Source: Rhodoferax sp. (lineage in GTDB: Bacteria > Pseudomonadota > Gammaproteobacteria > Burkholderiales > Burkholderiaceae_C). From it: a DNA stretch of 51,190 nucleotides. The translations under genes and the position numbers were made by a program. The stretch covers positions 1 to 51,190 of the forward strand of contig NZ_JADMJN010000014.1 in the NCBI RefSeq assembly GCF_018780565.1. Direction: 5' to 3'. Each line of letters opens with the position of its first letter. Position 1 is the first letter of the stretch. A model generated the notes under the pieces. It had not been told where the DNA came from. It worked only from the letters and a program-made list of their open reading frames with translations, and ran no database searches. Positions 19,062 to 27,414 of the stretch are shown one piece after another.

Positions 19062-20837
19062 ATGTCTACACCTGCCCCATCCAAAGCATCGCCGCGCTCC
19101 CTTTCCGGCCTGCTGCCGTTTTTGCGTCCTTACCGTGGTCGAATCGGATTGGCCATTGTTTTCCTGGTCATGGCGGCAGTAGCCACACTGGCTTTTCCGC
19201 TGGCCCTGCGCAGCCTGATTGACGGCGGTCTGGTTCAGCCGGACAAAGGCGCACAGGTCATGGCGCTGCGAGAACACTTTGCGGCCCTCTTCGGTGTCGC
19301 TGTCGCCTTGGGACTTTTCTCCGCGGGTCGCTTCTATATGGTGAGCTGGCTGGGTGAGCGCGTCACCGCCGATTTGCGCAATGCGGTGTATGGGCACGTT
19401 CTGCAACAAAGCCCCGAGTTCTTTGAAACCACGCAAACCGGCGAGGTGCTGTCGCGCCTCACGGCCGACACCACGCTGGTGCAGACTGTCGTGGGCTCTT
19501 CGCTCTCCATGGGACTGAGGAACATGGTGATGGGCATTGGCGCCCTGGGCATGCTGATCTGGACCAACCCCTATGTGATGTTTCAGGTGCTGCTTGTGCT
19601 GGTGTTGATCGTGGTACCCAGCCTGTGGTTTGGCCGCCGGGTTCGAAAGCTGTCCCGCGCCAGCCAGGACCGGGTGGCAGATTCAAGCGCCATTGCAGCA
19701 GAAGTACTGAACGCCATTCCCGTGGTGCAGAGCTACACCGCCGAGGGCCGCGAGTCAGCACGTTTTACGGCCTCGACAGACAGCGCTTTCCACACGGCTG
19801 TGCGCCGTACCAGGGCGCGCTCGGTGCTGGTGGCCTTCATCATCATCGCCACCTCTGCTGCGCTGTTGTGGGGCTTGTACCAGGGAACACAGGCGGTGAT
19901 GGCCGGGCGCATCAGTGCCGGCCATCTGGGGCAGACCGTGGTCTATGTGATCATTCTGGCCAGCGCCTTTGCCATTTTGGGCGAGGTCTATGGCGACCTG
20001 CTGCGCGCCGCAGGCGCAACCGAACGGCTGATGGAGTTGCTAAGCAGCCGCTCACCCATCACTTCGCCGCAAAATCCGACGCCAGCCCCCGTGCAACTTG
20101 CCGGAAGCGCTATCAAATTTGAAGCCATCAATTTTCATTATCCTTCGCGCCCGAATCAGGCCGCCCTGAGCAATTTCTCCCTCACCGTACAACCAGGCCA
20201 GACGGTGGCCATCGTAGGACCCAGCGGAGCGGGAAAAAGCACCGTCTTTCAATTGCTGCTGCGCTACTACGACCCCGCCTCGGGTCAGATTGTTCTGGAC
20301 GGCGTGGCCACCCGCGATATGGCCTTGCATGACTTGCGCCAACGCATCGGCATCGTGCCGCAGGACGCAGTCATCTTCTCCAGCAGTGCACTGGAAAACA
20401 TTCGCTACGGCAAGCCCGATGCCACCGACGTCGAGGTCAAGGCTGCCGCCCAGGCTGCCTTCGCCCATGAATTCATCAGCACCTTGCCAGAAGGCTATGA
20501 CACATTTCTTGGCGAGCGCGGCGTACGCCTCTCCGGCGGACAACGCCAACGCATTGCGATTGCCCGCGCCATGTTGAAAAATCCGCCCCTGCTGTTGCTG
20601 GACGAGGCCACCAGCGCACTGGATGCCGAGAGCGAACGCATGGTGCAGGCGGCACTGGAGTCCGCCATGCGCGACCGCACCACCCTGGTGATTGCGCACC
20701 GGCTGGCCACTGTGCAAAAAGCGGATCACATTGTGGTGCTGGACCACGGCCACTTGGTAGAACAGGGAACCCACGCAGAGCTGGTTGCCCGGGGCGGCGT
20801 TTATGCCGGCCTGGCGGCGCTGCAATTCAACGCCTGA
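19062..20837 (+). CDS. ABC exporter, fused membrane and ATPase domains (MsbA-like)
   Basis: 591-aa half-transporter that dimerises to export lipids, peptides or drugs. ATG 19062 is chosen because the family start (polar Ser/Pro stretch, then LLPFLRPYRGR and TM1) follows it. The six-helix type IV membrane domain runs to about 320; the ATPase domain has Walker A GPSGAGKST (about 386), Q-loop IVPQD, signature LSGGQRQR, Walker B LLLLDEATSALD (about 510) and the H-loop VIAHRL. An in-frame 17-base relative of the GCTAT repeat (20109-20125) encodes SAIKFEA just before the ATPase domain. It is divergent from the marR operon and may share its operator. The substrate is unknown. Confidence 0.93.
   Translation: MSTPAPSKASPRSLSGLLPFLRPYRGRIGLAIVFLVMAAVATLAFPLALRSLIDGGLVQPDKGAQVMALREHFAALFGVAVALGLFSAGRFYMVSWLGERVTADLRNAVYGHVLQQSPEFFETTQTGEVLSRLTADTTLVQTVVGSSLSMGLRNMVMGIGALGMLIWTNPYVMFQVLLVLVLIVVPSLWFGRRVRKLSRASQDRVADSSAIAAEVLNAIPVVQSYTAEGRESARFTASTDSAFHTAVRRTRARSVLVAFIIIATSAALLWGLYQGTQAVMAGRISAGHLGQTVVYVIILASAFAILGEVYGDLLRAAGATERLMELLSSRSPITSPQNPTPAPVQLAGSAIKFEAINFHYPSRPNQAALSNFSLTVQPGQTVAIVGPSGAGKSTVFQLLLRYYDPASGQIVLDGVATRDMALHDLRQRIGIVPQDAVIFSSSALENIRYGKPDATDVEVKAAAQAAFAHEFISTLPEGYDTFLGERGVRLSGGQRQRIAIARAMLKNPPLLLLDEATSALDAESERMVQAALESAMRDRTTLVIAHRLATVQKADHIVVLDHGHLVEQGTHAELVARGGVYAGLAALQFNA
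20109..20125. repeat. Degenerate GCTAT-N7-RNAGC element inside the ABC exporter gene
   Basis: GCTAT, spacer CAAATTT, then GAAGC: one arm has diverged from ATAGC. It is read in frame as SAIKFEA, parallel to NAIKNIA in the outer membrane factor and SAIHSIA in NuoG. It lies in the linker between the membrane domain and the ATPase domain, where an insertion would be tolerated. Confidence 0.5.
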
Positions 20838-20907
20838 GCATGCAATCTGACATTGCAAGTGCAGCACTTCACTTGTAAGATTGACATCTCAACGATTGGA
20901 GCCACTC

Positions 20908-21105
20908 ATGGATATCTCCTCAGTGAAGTCCCCGCCCGTCCAGCCACCTCAACAGCCCAAGCGCTCGGAAGAGGCCCAGCAGGCTCAAAACCGCGACAAC
21001 AAACCCCAAGAGACTGAGGTCAAGAAAACGGCCGAAGCCAAACCACCACCGGTCATCAATACCCAGGGCCAAACGACCGGACGCATTCTCAACACCACAG
21101 CCTGA
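20908..21105 (+). CDS. Small Pro/Gln/Lys-rich protein, C-terminal motif GRILNTTA
   Basis: 65 aa from ATG 20908, with GGAG eight bases upstream. The sequence is disordered-looking: MDISSVKSPPVQPPQQPKRS, then many Glu/Gln/Lys residues, ending TTGRILNTTA. There is no signal peptide or membrane helix. The next small gene ends with the similar GQIVNLTA, so the two may be related or share a partner. I recognise no family. It lies 70 bases after the ABC exporter and may be cotranscribed. Confidence 0.6.
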   Translation: MDISSVKSPPVQPPQQPKRSEEAQQAQNRDNKPQETEVKKTAEAKPPPVINTQGQTTGRILNTTA

Positions 21106-21133
21106 GGTCAGGCTGCGTCAAAAGTCTGAAGCC

Positions 21134-21538
21134 ATGGTTGCGATCTCGGCAACGAACAGCACAACGCCCTCGCTGCAGGCCGTATTGGCAAGAACACGCT
21201 TGGAACAGGCCCGGCGTGAAGCGGATCAGGCCGAGGCCAATGCTCAAAACCTGCGTGCGCAGGCGGATCAGGCAGAACGCTTGGCCGACAATAAAAACAA
21301 CAAGGTTCAGCAGCTTGCCTCACGCGATCCCCAGCCCGATCCCACCTACCCGGCACCCGCGCGGGTCAGCAGCGCTGAGGACTCAAAAAATACCCGGAAC
21401 ATCTATGTCGAGCGGTACAAAGTGGCCACTCAGACGCTTGCCGAAAACCGCGACACACTTCATACCATCCTGAATGCCACACCGGTGCGCTACACCGAGA
21501 GTCAGGCCAAGGGGCAAATCGTCAATCTAACGGCTTGA
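21134..21538 (+). CDS. Small coiled-coil protein, C-terminal motif GQIVNLTA
   Basis: 134 aa starting 28 bases after the previous small gene. A Ser/Thr-rich N-terminus is followed by a strongly helical, Ala/Glu/Gln/Arg-rich coiled-coil stretch (about 18-58, with LEQARREADQAEANAQNLRA), a Pro-rich linker (PQPDPTYPAPA), another helix (about 90-115) and the ending KGQIVNLTA. No membrane helix or signal peptide. The shared ending with its upstream neighbour (Gly-x-Ile-x-Asn-x-Thr-Ala) suggests a common origin or common binding partner. Function unknown. Confidence 0.65.
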   Translation: MVAISATNSTTPSLQAVLARTRLEQARREADQAEANAQNLRAQADQAERLADNKNNKVQQLASRDPQPDPTYPAPARVSSAEDSKNTRNIYVERYKVATQTLAENRDTLHTILNATPVRYTESQAKGQIVNLTA

Positions 21539-21651
21539 CCCAAACACGGTTGGTTATTACTTTTTTGCATAGTTCAAGAATAACTTGGCCTTGGACGTGC
21601 TCACCCGACCCACCTACAGTCGGTCACTTGACCATGACCACAAGGTAACGC

Positions 21652-22977
21652 ATGTCCCACCCCATCGCCCACACGCCCGGTCGAATTGCCGAATCTCCCA
21701 CGGAACACGCCCTGCCCTCCTATTTGCAGTCGGACAACCTGGGTCCCTGGGGCATTTACCTGCAGCAAGTTGACCGCGTCATCCCCTATCTTGGCCATCT
21801 CTCGCGATGGGCGGAAACGCTCAAGCGCCCCAAGCGGGCGCTCATTGTGGATGTTCCCATCCAGCTGGACAACGGCACGGTAGCGCACTTTGAAGGCTAC
21901 CGGGTACAGCACAACACATCACGCGGCCCCGGCAAGGGCGGCGTGCGCTTTCATCAGGACGTAACGCTGTCTGAAGTCATGGCCTTGTCAGCCTGGATGT
22001 CAATCAAGAATGCTGCCGTGAATGTGCCCTATGGCGGCGCCAAAGGGGGCATCCGCGTGGACCCCAAGAAGCTGTCGCTCGGCGAGTTGGAACGCATGAC
22101 GCGTCGCTACACCAGTGAAATCGGCATCATCATCGGTCCGACCAAGGACATCCCCGCACCCGATGTGAACACCAATGAGCAGATCATGGCCTGGATGATG
22201 GACACCTATTCCATGAACGAAGGGGCTACCGCAACCGGTGTCGTCACAGGCAAGCCTGTGGACCTTGGCGGCTCCCTGGGACGGCGCGATGCCACTGGCA
22301 GGGGCGTTTTCACAGTGGGGGTGGAGGCGGCCCAACACATCGGTCTGGACATTGCCAGTTCACGTGTGGCCGTACAAGGCTTTGGCAACGTGGGCAGTGT
22401 CGCGGCCCGTCTGTTTGCGCAGGCAGGCGCGCGCATCGTGGCGGTTCAGGACCATGGCGGCACGATCTTCAGGGAAGCCGGCCTGGATATCCCGGCACTG
22501 CTGGCGCATGTGGCCGCCTCCGGTAGTGTTGCCGGCTTTGCCCAGGCCGAAAGCCTCGCCAATGACCAGTTTTGGGATGTCGACTGTGACATCCTCATTC
22601 CTGCCGCACTGGAGCAGCAGATCACCGCCCTCAACGCGGGGCGTATCAAGGCGCGCATGGTGATCGAGGGGGCCAATGGGCCGACAACGCCTGCCGCAGA
22701 CGACATCCTGCAGGATCGCAACGTACTGGTACTGCCGGATGTGATTGCCAATGCCGGCGGCGTCACCGTGAGCTATTTCGAGTGGGTTCAGGACTTTTCC
22801 AGCTATTTCTGGAGCGAAGACGAAATCAACGCCCGCCTGGTGCGCATCATGAAAGAAGCTTTTGCCAGCGTCTGGGAAGTGGCTCGGGACAAGAAGGTCA
22901 GCTTGCGCACCGCCACCTTCATTGTCGGCTGCACCCGTATCCTGCACGCCCGCGAATTGCGTGGCCTGTACCCCTGA
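21652..22977 (+). CDS. gdhA: Glu/Leu/Phe/Val dehydrogenase, probably glutamate dehydrogenase
   Basis: 441 aa, the usual length for hexameric glutamate dehydrogenases. It interconverts glutamate with 2-oxoglutarate and ammonium. The substrate domain has NTSRGPGKGGVRFHQDV and PYGGAKGGI, whose Lys (about 131) is the catalytic lysine; the cofactor domain has VAVQGFGNVGSVAARLF with the GxGxxG pattern (about 236-252). Later IEGANGPTTPAAD and LPDVIANAGGVTVSYFEWVQ are typical of the family. The start is preceded by AAGGTAACGC, and the gene has its own 113-base upstream region. It converges on the DUF1178 gene. Cofactor choice (NAD or NADP) was not determined. Confidence 0.92.
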   Translation: MSHPIAHTPGRIAESPTEHALPSYLQSDNLGPWGIYLQQVDRVIPYLGHLSRWAETLKRPKRALIVDVPIQLDNGTVAHFEGYRVQHNTSRGPGKGGVRFHQDVTLSEVMALSAWMSIKNAAVNVPYGGAKGGIRVDPKKLSLGELERMTRRYTSEIGIIIGPTKDIPAPDVNTNEQIMAWMMDTYSMNEGATATGVVTGKPVDLGGSLGRRDATGRGVFTVGVEAAQHIGLDIASSRVAVQGFGNVGSVAARLFAQAGARIVAVQDHGGTIFREAGLDIPALLAHVAASGSVAGFAQAESLANDQFWDVDCDILIPAALEQQITALNAGRIKARMVIEGANGPTTPAADDILQDRNVLVLPDVIANAGGVTVSYFEWVQDFSSYFWSEDEINARLVRIMKEAFASVWEVARDKKVSLRTATFIVGCTRILHARELRGLYP

Positions 22978-22993
22978 AAAGCCAGGAAACCGG

Positions 22994-23443
22994 TTATTGC
23001 AAAGGCCCTTTGAGGGCTTCGGGCAAAAGCAAGGGCATCACCGCAATACCCTCCTCAAGCAGGGACTCGGTTTCTGACCGGGACGCCTGACCACGAATAC
23101 CACGCTCCTCGGTCTCGCCGTAGTGAATCTTGCGCGCTTCTTCGGCGAAACGGTCACCGACATCATCGGTATTGGCGACGATGCGGCGGGTCAGCGCCAT
23201 CCAGGCGGCCTGCAACGACTGTTCAGTGTCGGGGACCGTGGCAAGTTCCTGGCTCGGCACGGCCTCATCACGAGGTCCACCCAAATTGAGGCGGGGGGCA
23301 CTCAACATCTTGGAAACCGAGGCATCACCGCACACGGGACAGCTCACCAATCCGCGATCGCGCTGGCTCAGATAATCCTCCTCGGAAGCAAACCAGCCTT
23401 CAAAAACATGCTGCTGGGTGCACCTGAGATCCAGAACTTTCAT
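22994..23443 (-). CDS. DUF1178 family protein
   Basis: 149 aa from ATG 23443, which has GAGG just upstream; the frame is open further back, but MKVLDLRCTQQHVFEGWFAS is the standard family beginning. Cysteine pairs suggest a small zinc-binding head: one Cys near residue 8 and SCPVCGDASVSKML at about 35. The C-terminal half is helical, ending in GIAVMPLLLPEALK. It follows the NUDIX gene by 4 bases and is the last gene of the nuo transcription block, a placement conserved in Burkholderiales. Function is not established. Confidence 0.85.
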   Translation of the reverse strand: MKVLDLRCTQQHVFEGWFASEEDYLSQRDRGLVSCPVCGDASVSKMLSAPRLNLGGPRDEAVPSQELATVPDTEQSLQAAWMALTRRIVANTDDVGDRFAEEARKIHYGETEERGIRGQASRSETESLLEEGIAVMPLLLPEALKGPLQ

Positions 23444-23447
23444 GGCC

Positions 23448-24056
23448 TCATTGTCCTTTGACATCCGCCACAAGAGGCGCCTGCCACTGCAATTGCCAAG
23501 CGCCCGACAAGACATTTTGCAACCACAGGGCTGCCGTCAAGGTCTTGGCATCGGTCACGCGCCCATCGCGGCACCACTGCAACAACTCGGCTGGCGTGGC
23601 AGTGATGACGTCCAAAAACTCTCCTGCATCCAATTGACGCTCACCCAGGCTCAAGCCGCGGGCAAACCAGATCTCAATAAACTCGGTGGAGTAGGAAATG
23701 ACCGGATGCAACAGCCCTGCACGCGCCCATTCAGATGCGGCAAAGCCCGTTTCTTCGAGCAACTCGCGCTGTGCACAACGCTGAAGAGCCTCCCCGGGAT
23801 CGAGCTTGCCCGCAGGAAACTCAATCATGACCTGACCCACGGGATAGCGAAATTGACGCTCCAGGACCACCCGGGTTTCCCCATTTGCGTCCACGATCAA
23901 GGGAACAATCATCACAGCCCCGGGGTGCACCACGTACTCACGCGAGGTGGTGGCACCATCAGGGAGACTGACCATGTCGCGAAAGACATGCAGCAACCGG
24001 CCTTTGAGCAACTCTTCGCTCGAGAGCCTTGTTTCGATCAAATGACGATCGTCCAT
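23448..24056 (-). CDS. NUDIX hydrolase, ADP-ribose pyrophosphatase-like
   Basis: 202 aa. The NUDIX box is complete: GKLDPGEALQRCAQRELLEE then TGF, matching G-x5-E-x7-R-E-x2-E-E-x-G. The N-terminal strand region and EYVVHPGAVMIVPLI fit the ADP-ribose pyrophosphatase branch, which splits ADP-ribose to AMP and ribose phosphate with Mg2+. It lies 15 bases after the DUF2818 gene and 4 bases before the DUF1178 gene, so it is part of the tail of the nuo operon; it might hydrolyse NAD-derived metabolites, although the tie to complex I is only positional. Confidence 0.9.
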   Translation of the reverse strand: MDDRHLIETRLSSEELLKGRLLHVFRDMVSLPDGATTSREYVVHPGAVMIVPLIVDANGETRVVLERQFRYPVGQVMIEFPAGKLDPGEALQRCAQRELLEETGFAASEWARAGLLHPVISYSTEFIEIWFARGLSLGERQLDAGEFLDVITATPAELLQWCRDGRVTDAKTLTAALWLQNVLSGAWQLQWQAPLVADVKGQ

Positions 24057-24071
24057 ATCGGTCAGGAATGG

Positions 24072-24374
24072 CTAGTCGCGATGTTTGAGCAGGTAGCGGT
24101 AAACAAAACCGGGAAATGCAAAGGTCACGAATAAAGTTGCCGTAATCGCATAAAACTCCCAGGTCTGAGGCGCAATTTGACCTACCCTTTTTTCCAGCAG
24201 CAGACCCACGCCTCCAGCCAGAAAATACAGCACCAGAAGTTCAAGCAGCCGAATGCCCAACGTCTTTGGCTGGGCCGGCCTCACCAGAGCCAGTATCCGA
24301 TGACTGACAAAAGGTAAATTGGCCGCACAGAATGCGGCCAACACAACAAACCAGACTGAAACCGATTGAGACAT
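24072..24374 (-). CDS. DUF2818 small membrane protein
   Basis: 100 aa from ATG 24374. Three hydrophobic segments: about 5-25 (VWFVVLAAFCAANLPF), 40-62 (LELLVLYFLAGGVGLLLE) and 75-95 (FYAITATLFVTFAFPGFVYR). DUF2818 genes sit directly after nuoN in Burkholderiales, as here (25 bases), so an accessory role in complex I or membrane assembly has been proposed by position; there is no catalytic motif. Confidence 0.85.
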   Translation of the reverse strand: MSQSVSVWFVVLAAFCAANLPFVSHRILALVRPAQPKTLGIRLLELLVLYFLAGGVGLLLEKRVGQIAPQTWEFYAITATLFVTFAFPGFVYRYLLKHRD

Positions 24375-24399
24375 GTATGCCCGCGCTACGCCAACGCGC

Positions 24400-25887
24400 T
24401 CAGGTTCCCAGCATCTGCAAGATGGCATTGGCACACAGTGCCATCAACCCGCCGGGTAGCAGACCCAGAAGCAGCACCAATGCGCCGTTGATCGACAAAA
24501 CTGCGCGAACATCCAGTGGTGCCGAAACCGTGCTGGCAGTGATGGGCTCATCAAAGTACATGACCTTGACAACGCGAAGGTAGTAGAACGCACCGATCAG
24601 CGACATCAATACGGCAAACACAGCCAAACCGATATGGAAGGCCTGACCAGAGGCCACCAGCGCCTGCAGAACCGACAGCTTGGCGTAAAAGCCCACCATC
24701 GGCGGAATACCGGCCAAAGAGAAAAGACATATGGCCATCACCGCGGCATACAGCGGGCTGCGTTGATTCAGTCCGGCAAAATCCGAAATTTCTTCACTTT
24801 CAAAACCATCACGAGCAAGCAACAGGATCACGCCAAAGCTTGCCAGAGTGGTCAAGACATAAGTGATGACATAGAACATGGAAGAGCTGTAGGCATTGGC
24901 CGCCGAATGGACATTGCCATTCACGACGCCCGACATCAAGCCCAGCAAAACAAAGCCCATTTGGGAAATGGTCGAGAACGCCAGCATGCGCTTGAGATTG
25001 GTCTGAGCAATAGCCGCCAAGTTTCCGATCAGCAGTGAACCAACGGACAAAATCATCAACATCGATTGCCAATCCAGTGCCAAAGGCAACATCCCCTCAA
25101 CCAGCAGGCGAATCACAATAGCGAATGCTGCAAGCTTGGGCGCACCGCCAATGAGCAAGGTCACGGCCGTCGGGGCGCCTTGGTACACATCGGGAATCCA
25201 CATGTGAAACGGCACCACCCCCAGCTTGAAAGCCAGACCCGCCACCACAAACACCAGGCCAAACACGAGCACGGGGTGTTTGATGTGTCCTGAATTAATG
25301 GCCTTGAACACGGCATTGACATCCAATGAACCCGTAGCGCCATACATCATCGACAGGCCATACAAGAGGAAACCGGAAGCCAGGGCACCCAGCACGAAGT
25401 ACTTCATCGCCGCTTCGGTAGCCGTTGCATTGTCACGGCGCAAGGCCACCAAGGCGTAACTCGACAGTGTCAGGAGTTCAAGCCCCATGTAGATCACGAG
25501 GAAATTGTTACCCGAGATCATGACAAACATGCCCAGGAGCGCAAAAATGCTCAACGTAAACAGTTCACCACCGCGCAACATGCCTCGATCCGCCGCGTAG
25601 GGACGGCCATACACCAGCGTGACCATCATGGCCACAGTCGCAAAGCATTTAAGCCAGTTGCCCATCTGATCGCTCACGACCATGTTGCCGAAGCCGTACA
25701 AAGTGACACCGCCACTGGCGTAAGCGGCCTGCAACACCGCTACGACAGCGAGAGTCAGCAAAGTCAGCCCATAAGTAGCGGTCCGGCGCGGGCTCTTGAC
25801 ACCAAGATCAGCCAGCGCAATCACGCAAGCCATAACGAGCAGGATGATTTCGGGGTAAACCGCAATCCAACTGAGTTTGTCGATCAT
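24400..25887 (-). CDS. nuoN: NADH-quinone oxidoreductase subunit N
   Basis: 495-aa antiporter-like membrane subunit of complex I (NuoL/M/N family, about 14 helices), part of the proton-pumping arm. Visible are ALRRDNATATEAAMKYFVLG, HMWIPDVYQGAPTAVTLLIG (TM8 region) and the conserved Lys in AFKLGVVPFHMW, then NLKRMLAFSTISQMGF. It is the last of the fourteen nuo genes and is separated from nuoM by 38 bases containing a 14-base tandem repeat. Confidence 0.96.
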   Translation of the reverse strand: MIDKLSWIAVYPEIILLVMACVIALADLGVKSPRRTATYGLTLLTLAVVAVLQAAYASGGVTLYGFGNMVVSDQMGNWLKCFATVAMMVTLVYGRPYAADRGMLRGGELFTLSIFALLGMFVMISGNNFLVIYMGLELLTLSSYALVALRRDNATATEAAMKYFVLGALASGFLLYGLSMMYGATGSLDVNAVFKAINSGHIKHPVLVFGLVFVVAGLAFKLGVVPFHMWIPDVYQGAPTAVTLLIGGAPKLAAFAIVIRLLVEGMLPLALDWQSMLMILSVGSLLIGNLAAIAQTNLKRMLAFSTISQMGFVLLGLMSGVVNGNVHSAANAYSSSMFYVITYVLTTLASFGVILLLARDGFESEEISDFAGLNQRSPLYAAVMAICLFSLAGIPPMVGFYAKLSVLQALVASGQAFHIGLAVFAVLMSLIGAFYYLRVVKVMYFDEPITASTVSAPLDVRAVLSINGALVLLLGLLPGGLMALCANAILQMLGT

Positions 25888-25897
25888 TTTCTGTTTC

Positions 25898-25939
25898 TCA
25901 ATTCAATGTGATCAATTCAATCTGATCAGTTCAGCTTGG
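25898..25939. repeat. Three 14-base tandem units across the nuoM stop codon
   Basis: Units TCAATTCAATGTGA, TCAATTCAATCTGA and TCAGTTCAGCTTGG follow each other without gap. On the coding (minus) strand each unit ends in TGA; the TGA of the innermost unit is the nuoM stop (25928-25926). The outer two units fill most of the gap between nuoM and nuoN. Confidence 0.6.
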
Positions 25940-27401
25940 ACAGCGCAACGTGTTTGAGCAACTCTGCAACCGACGTGTCCATCACATCGGTAAATGGCTT
26001 CGGATAGAGGCCCATGTACAGCACCGCAATGGCCAGCAGGCTCATCACGAGGAACTCGCGGCTGTTGATATCGGTCAGGGCTTTGACATGCTGGTTGGCA
26101 ACCGGGCCCAGATAGACCCGTTTGAACATCCACAGCGTATAAGCAGCCCCAAAAATCAGGGCACTGGCGGCGGCAAATCCAAGCCAGAAGTTCGCTTTGA
26201 CCGCCCCCAGAATCACCATCCACTCACCCACAAAACCGGCAGTGCCTGGCAAGCCGCAATTGCCCATGGCAAACAGCAGTGCAAAGGCTGTGAATTTGGG
26301 CATGGTATTCACGACACCACCATAACTGGCAATTTCACGAGAGTGAACACGGTCGTACAACACACCAATGGACAGGAACATGGCAGCCGACACAAAACCG
26401 TGGGCGATCATCTGAACCAAACCACCGGACACGCCGAGGTCATTGAAAATAAAAAAGCCCAGCGTCACAAATCCCATGTGTGCAACGGATGAATAAGCCA
26501 CCAGCTTCTTCATATCCTTTTGCACCATCGCCACAAGCCCCACATAGACAACTGCAATCAAGGACAAGGCGATCATCAGCCAAGCCCACTCCCGGGCGGC
26601 GTCTGGCGCAATGGGCATGGAAAAGCGAAGGAAGCCATATGCGCCCAGCTTCAACATGATCGCAGCCAGAACGGCAGAGCCACCGGTAGGCGCTTCAACG
26701 TGCACATCCGGCAACCAAGTGTGTACAGGCCACATAGGCACCTTCACCGAGAAGGCCGCAAAGAAGGCAAAGAACAACAATGTCTGTGTGGTGCTGCCAA
26801 GTGGCAACTTGTGCCACAGCATCAGATCAAAACTCCCACCGGATTTGGTGTACAGAAAAATCAATGCAATCAGCATCAACAGCGAACCCAGCAAGGTATA
26901 GAGGAAAAACTTGAAGGCTGCGTAAATCTTGTTCGGCCCACCCCAGATACCAATGATCAAGTACATCGGGATCAAGGTCGCCTCAAAGAACACGTAAAAC
27001 AGCATGCCATCAAGCGCGCTGAAAACACCGATCATCAGGCCACTCAAAATAAGGAAAGCACCCATGTACTGGTTGACGCGACGGGTAATCACCTCCCAGC
27101 CCGCAATCACCACAACCACGTTAATGAAAGCGGTCAGCAACACAAACCACACGGAAATACCGTCCACACCCAGGTGATAGTTGACATTGAAGCGTTCGAT
27201 CCAGACGAATTTTTCAACGAACTGCATGGCCGCAGTGCCAAGTTTGAACCCGCCATACAAAGGCAGGGTAATCAGGAAACTGGCGATGGCACCGATCAGC
27301 GCAACCCAGCGCACGGTGCGCGCTTGATCATCACGACCGAGCGCCAGCAGAACGACACCAAAAACAATCGGCGTCCAGATAGCCAGGCTCAACAATCCCA
27401 T
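25926..27401 (-). CDS. nuoM: NADH-quinone oxidoreductase subunit M
   Basis: 491 aa from ATG 27401 (MGLLSLAIWTPIVFGVVLL), with AAGGAGAAG upstream; an open extension of 12 codons overlapping nuoL is rejected. Antiporter-like proton-channel subunit with about 14 helices. Conserved features are the Glu in TM5 (GWEVITRR region precedes it), WPVHTWLPDVHVEAPTGGSA with the TM7 Lys in SVKVPMWPVHTW, and KKLVAYSSVAHMGFVTLG. It lies 13 bases downstream of nuoL. Confidence 0.96.
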   Translation of the reverse strand: MGLLSLAIWTPIVFGVVLLALGRDDQARTVRWVALIGAIASFLITLPLYGGFKLGTAAMQFVEKFVWIERFNVNYHLGVDGISVWFVLLTAFINVVVVIAGWEVITRRVNQYMGAFLILSGLMIGVFSALDGMLFYVFFEATLIPMYLIIGIWGGPNKIYAAFKFFLYTLLGSLLMLIALIFLYTKSGGSFDLMLWHKLPLGSTTQTLLFFAFFAAFSVKVPMWPVHTWLPDVHVEAPTGGSAVLAAIMLKLGAYGFLRFSMPIAPDAAREWAWLMIALSLIAVVYVGLVAMVQKDMKKLVAYSSVAHMGFVTLGFFIFNDLGVSGGLVQMIAHGFVSAAMFLSIGVLYDRVHSREIASYGGVVNTMPKFTAFALLFAMGNCGLPGTAGFVGEWMVILGAVKANFWLGFAAASALIFGAAYTLWMFKRVYLGPVANQHVKALTDINSREFLVMSLLAIAVLYMGLYPKPFTDVMDTSVAELLKHVALSKLN

Positions 27402-27414
27402 CTTGTTCTTCTCC

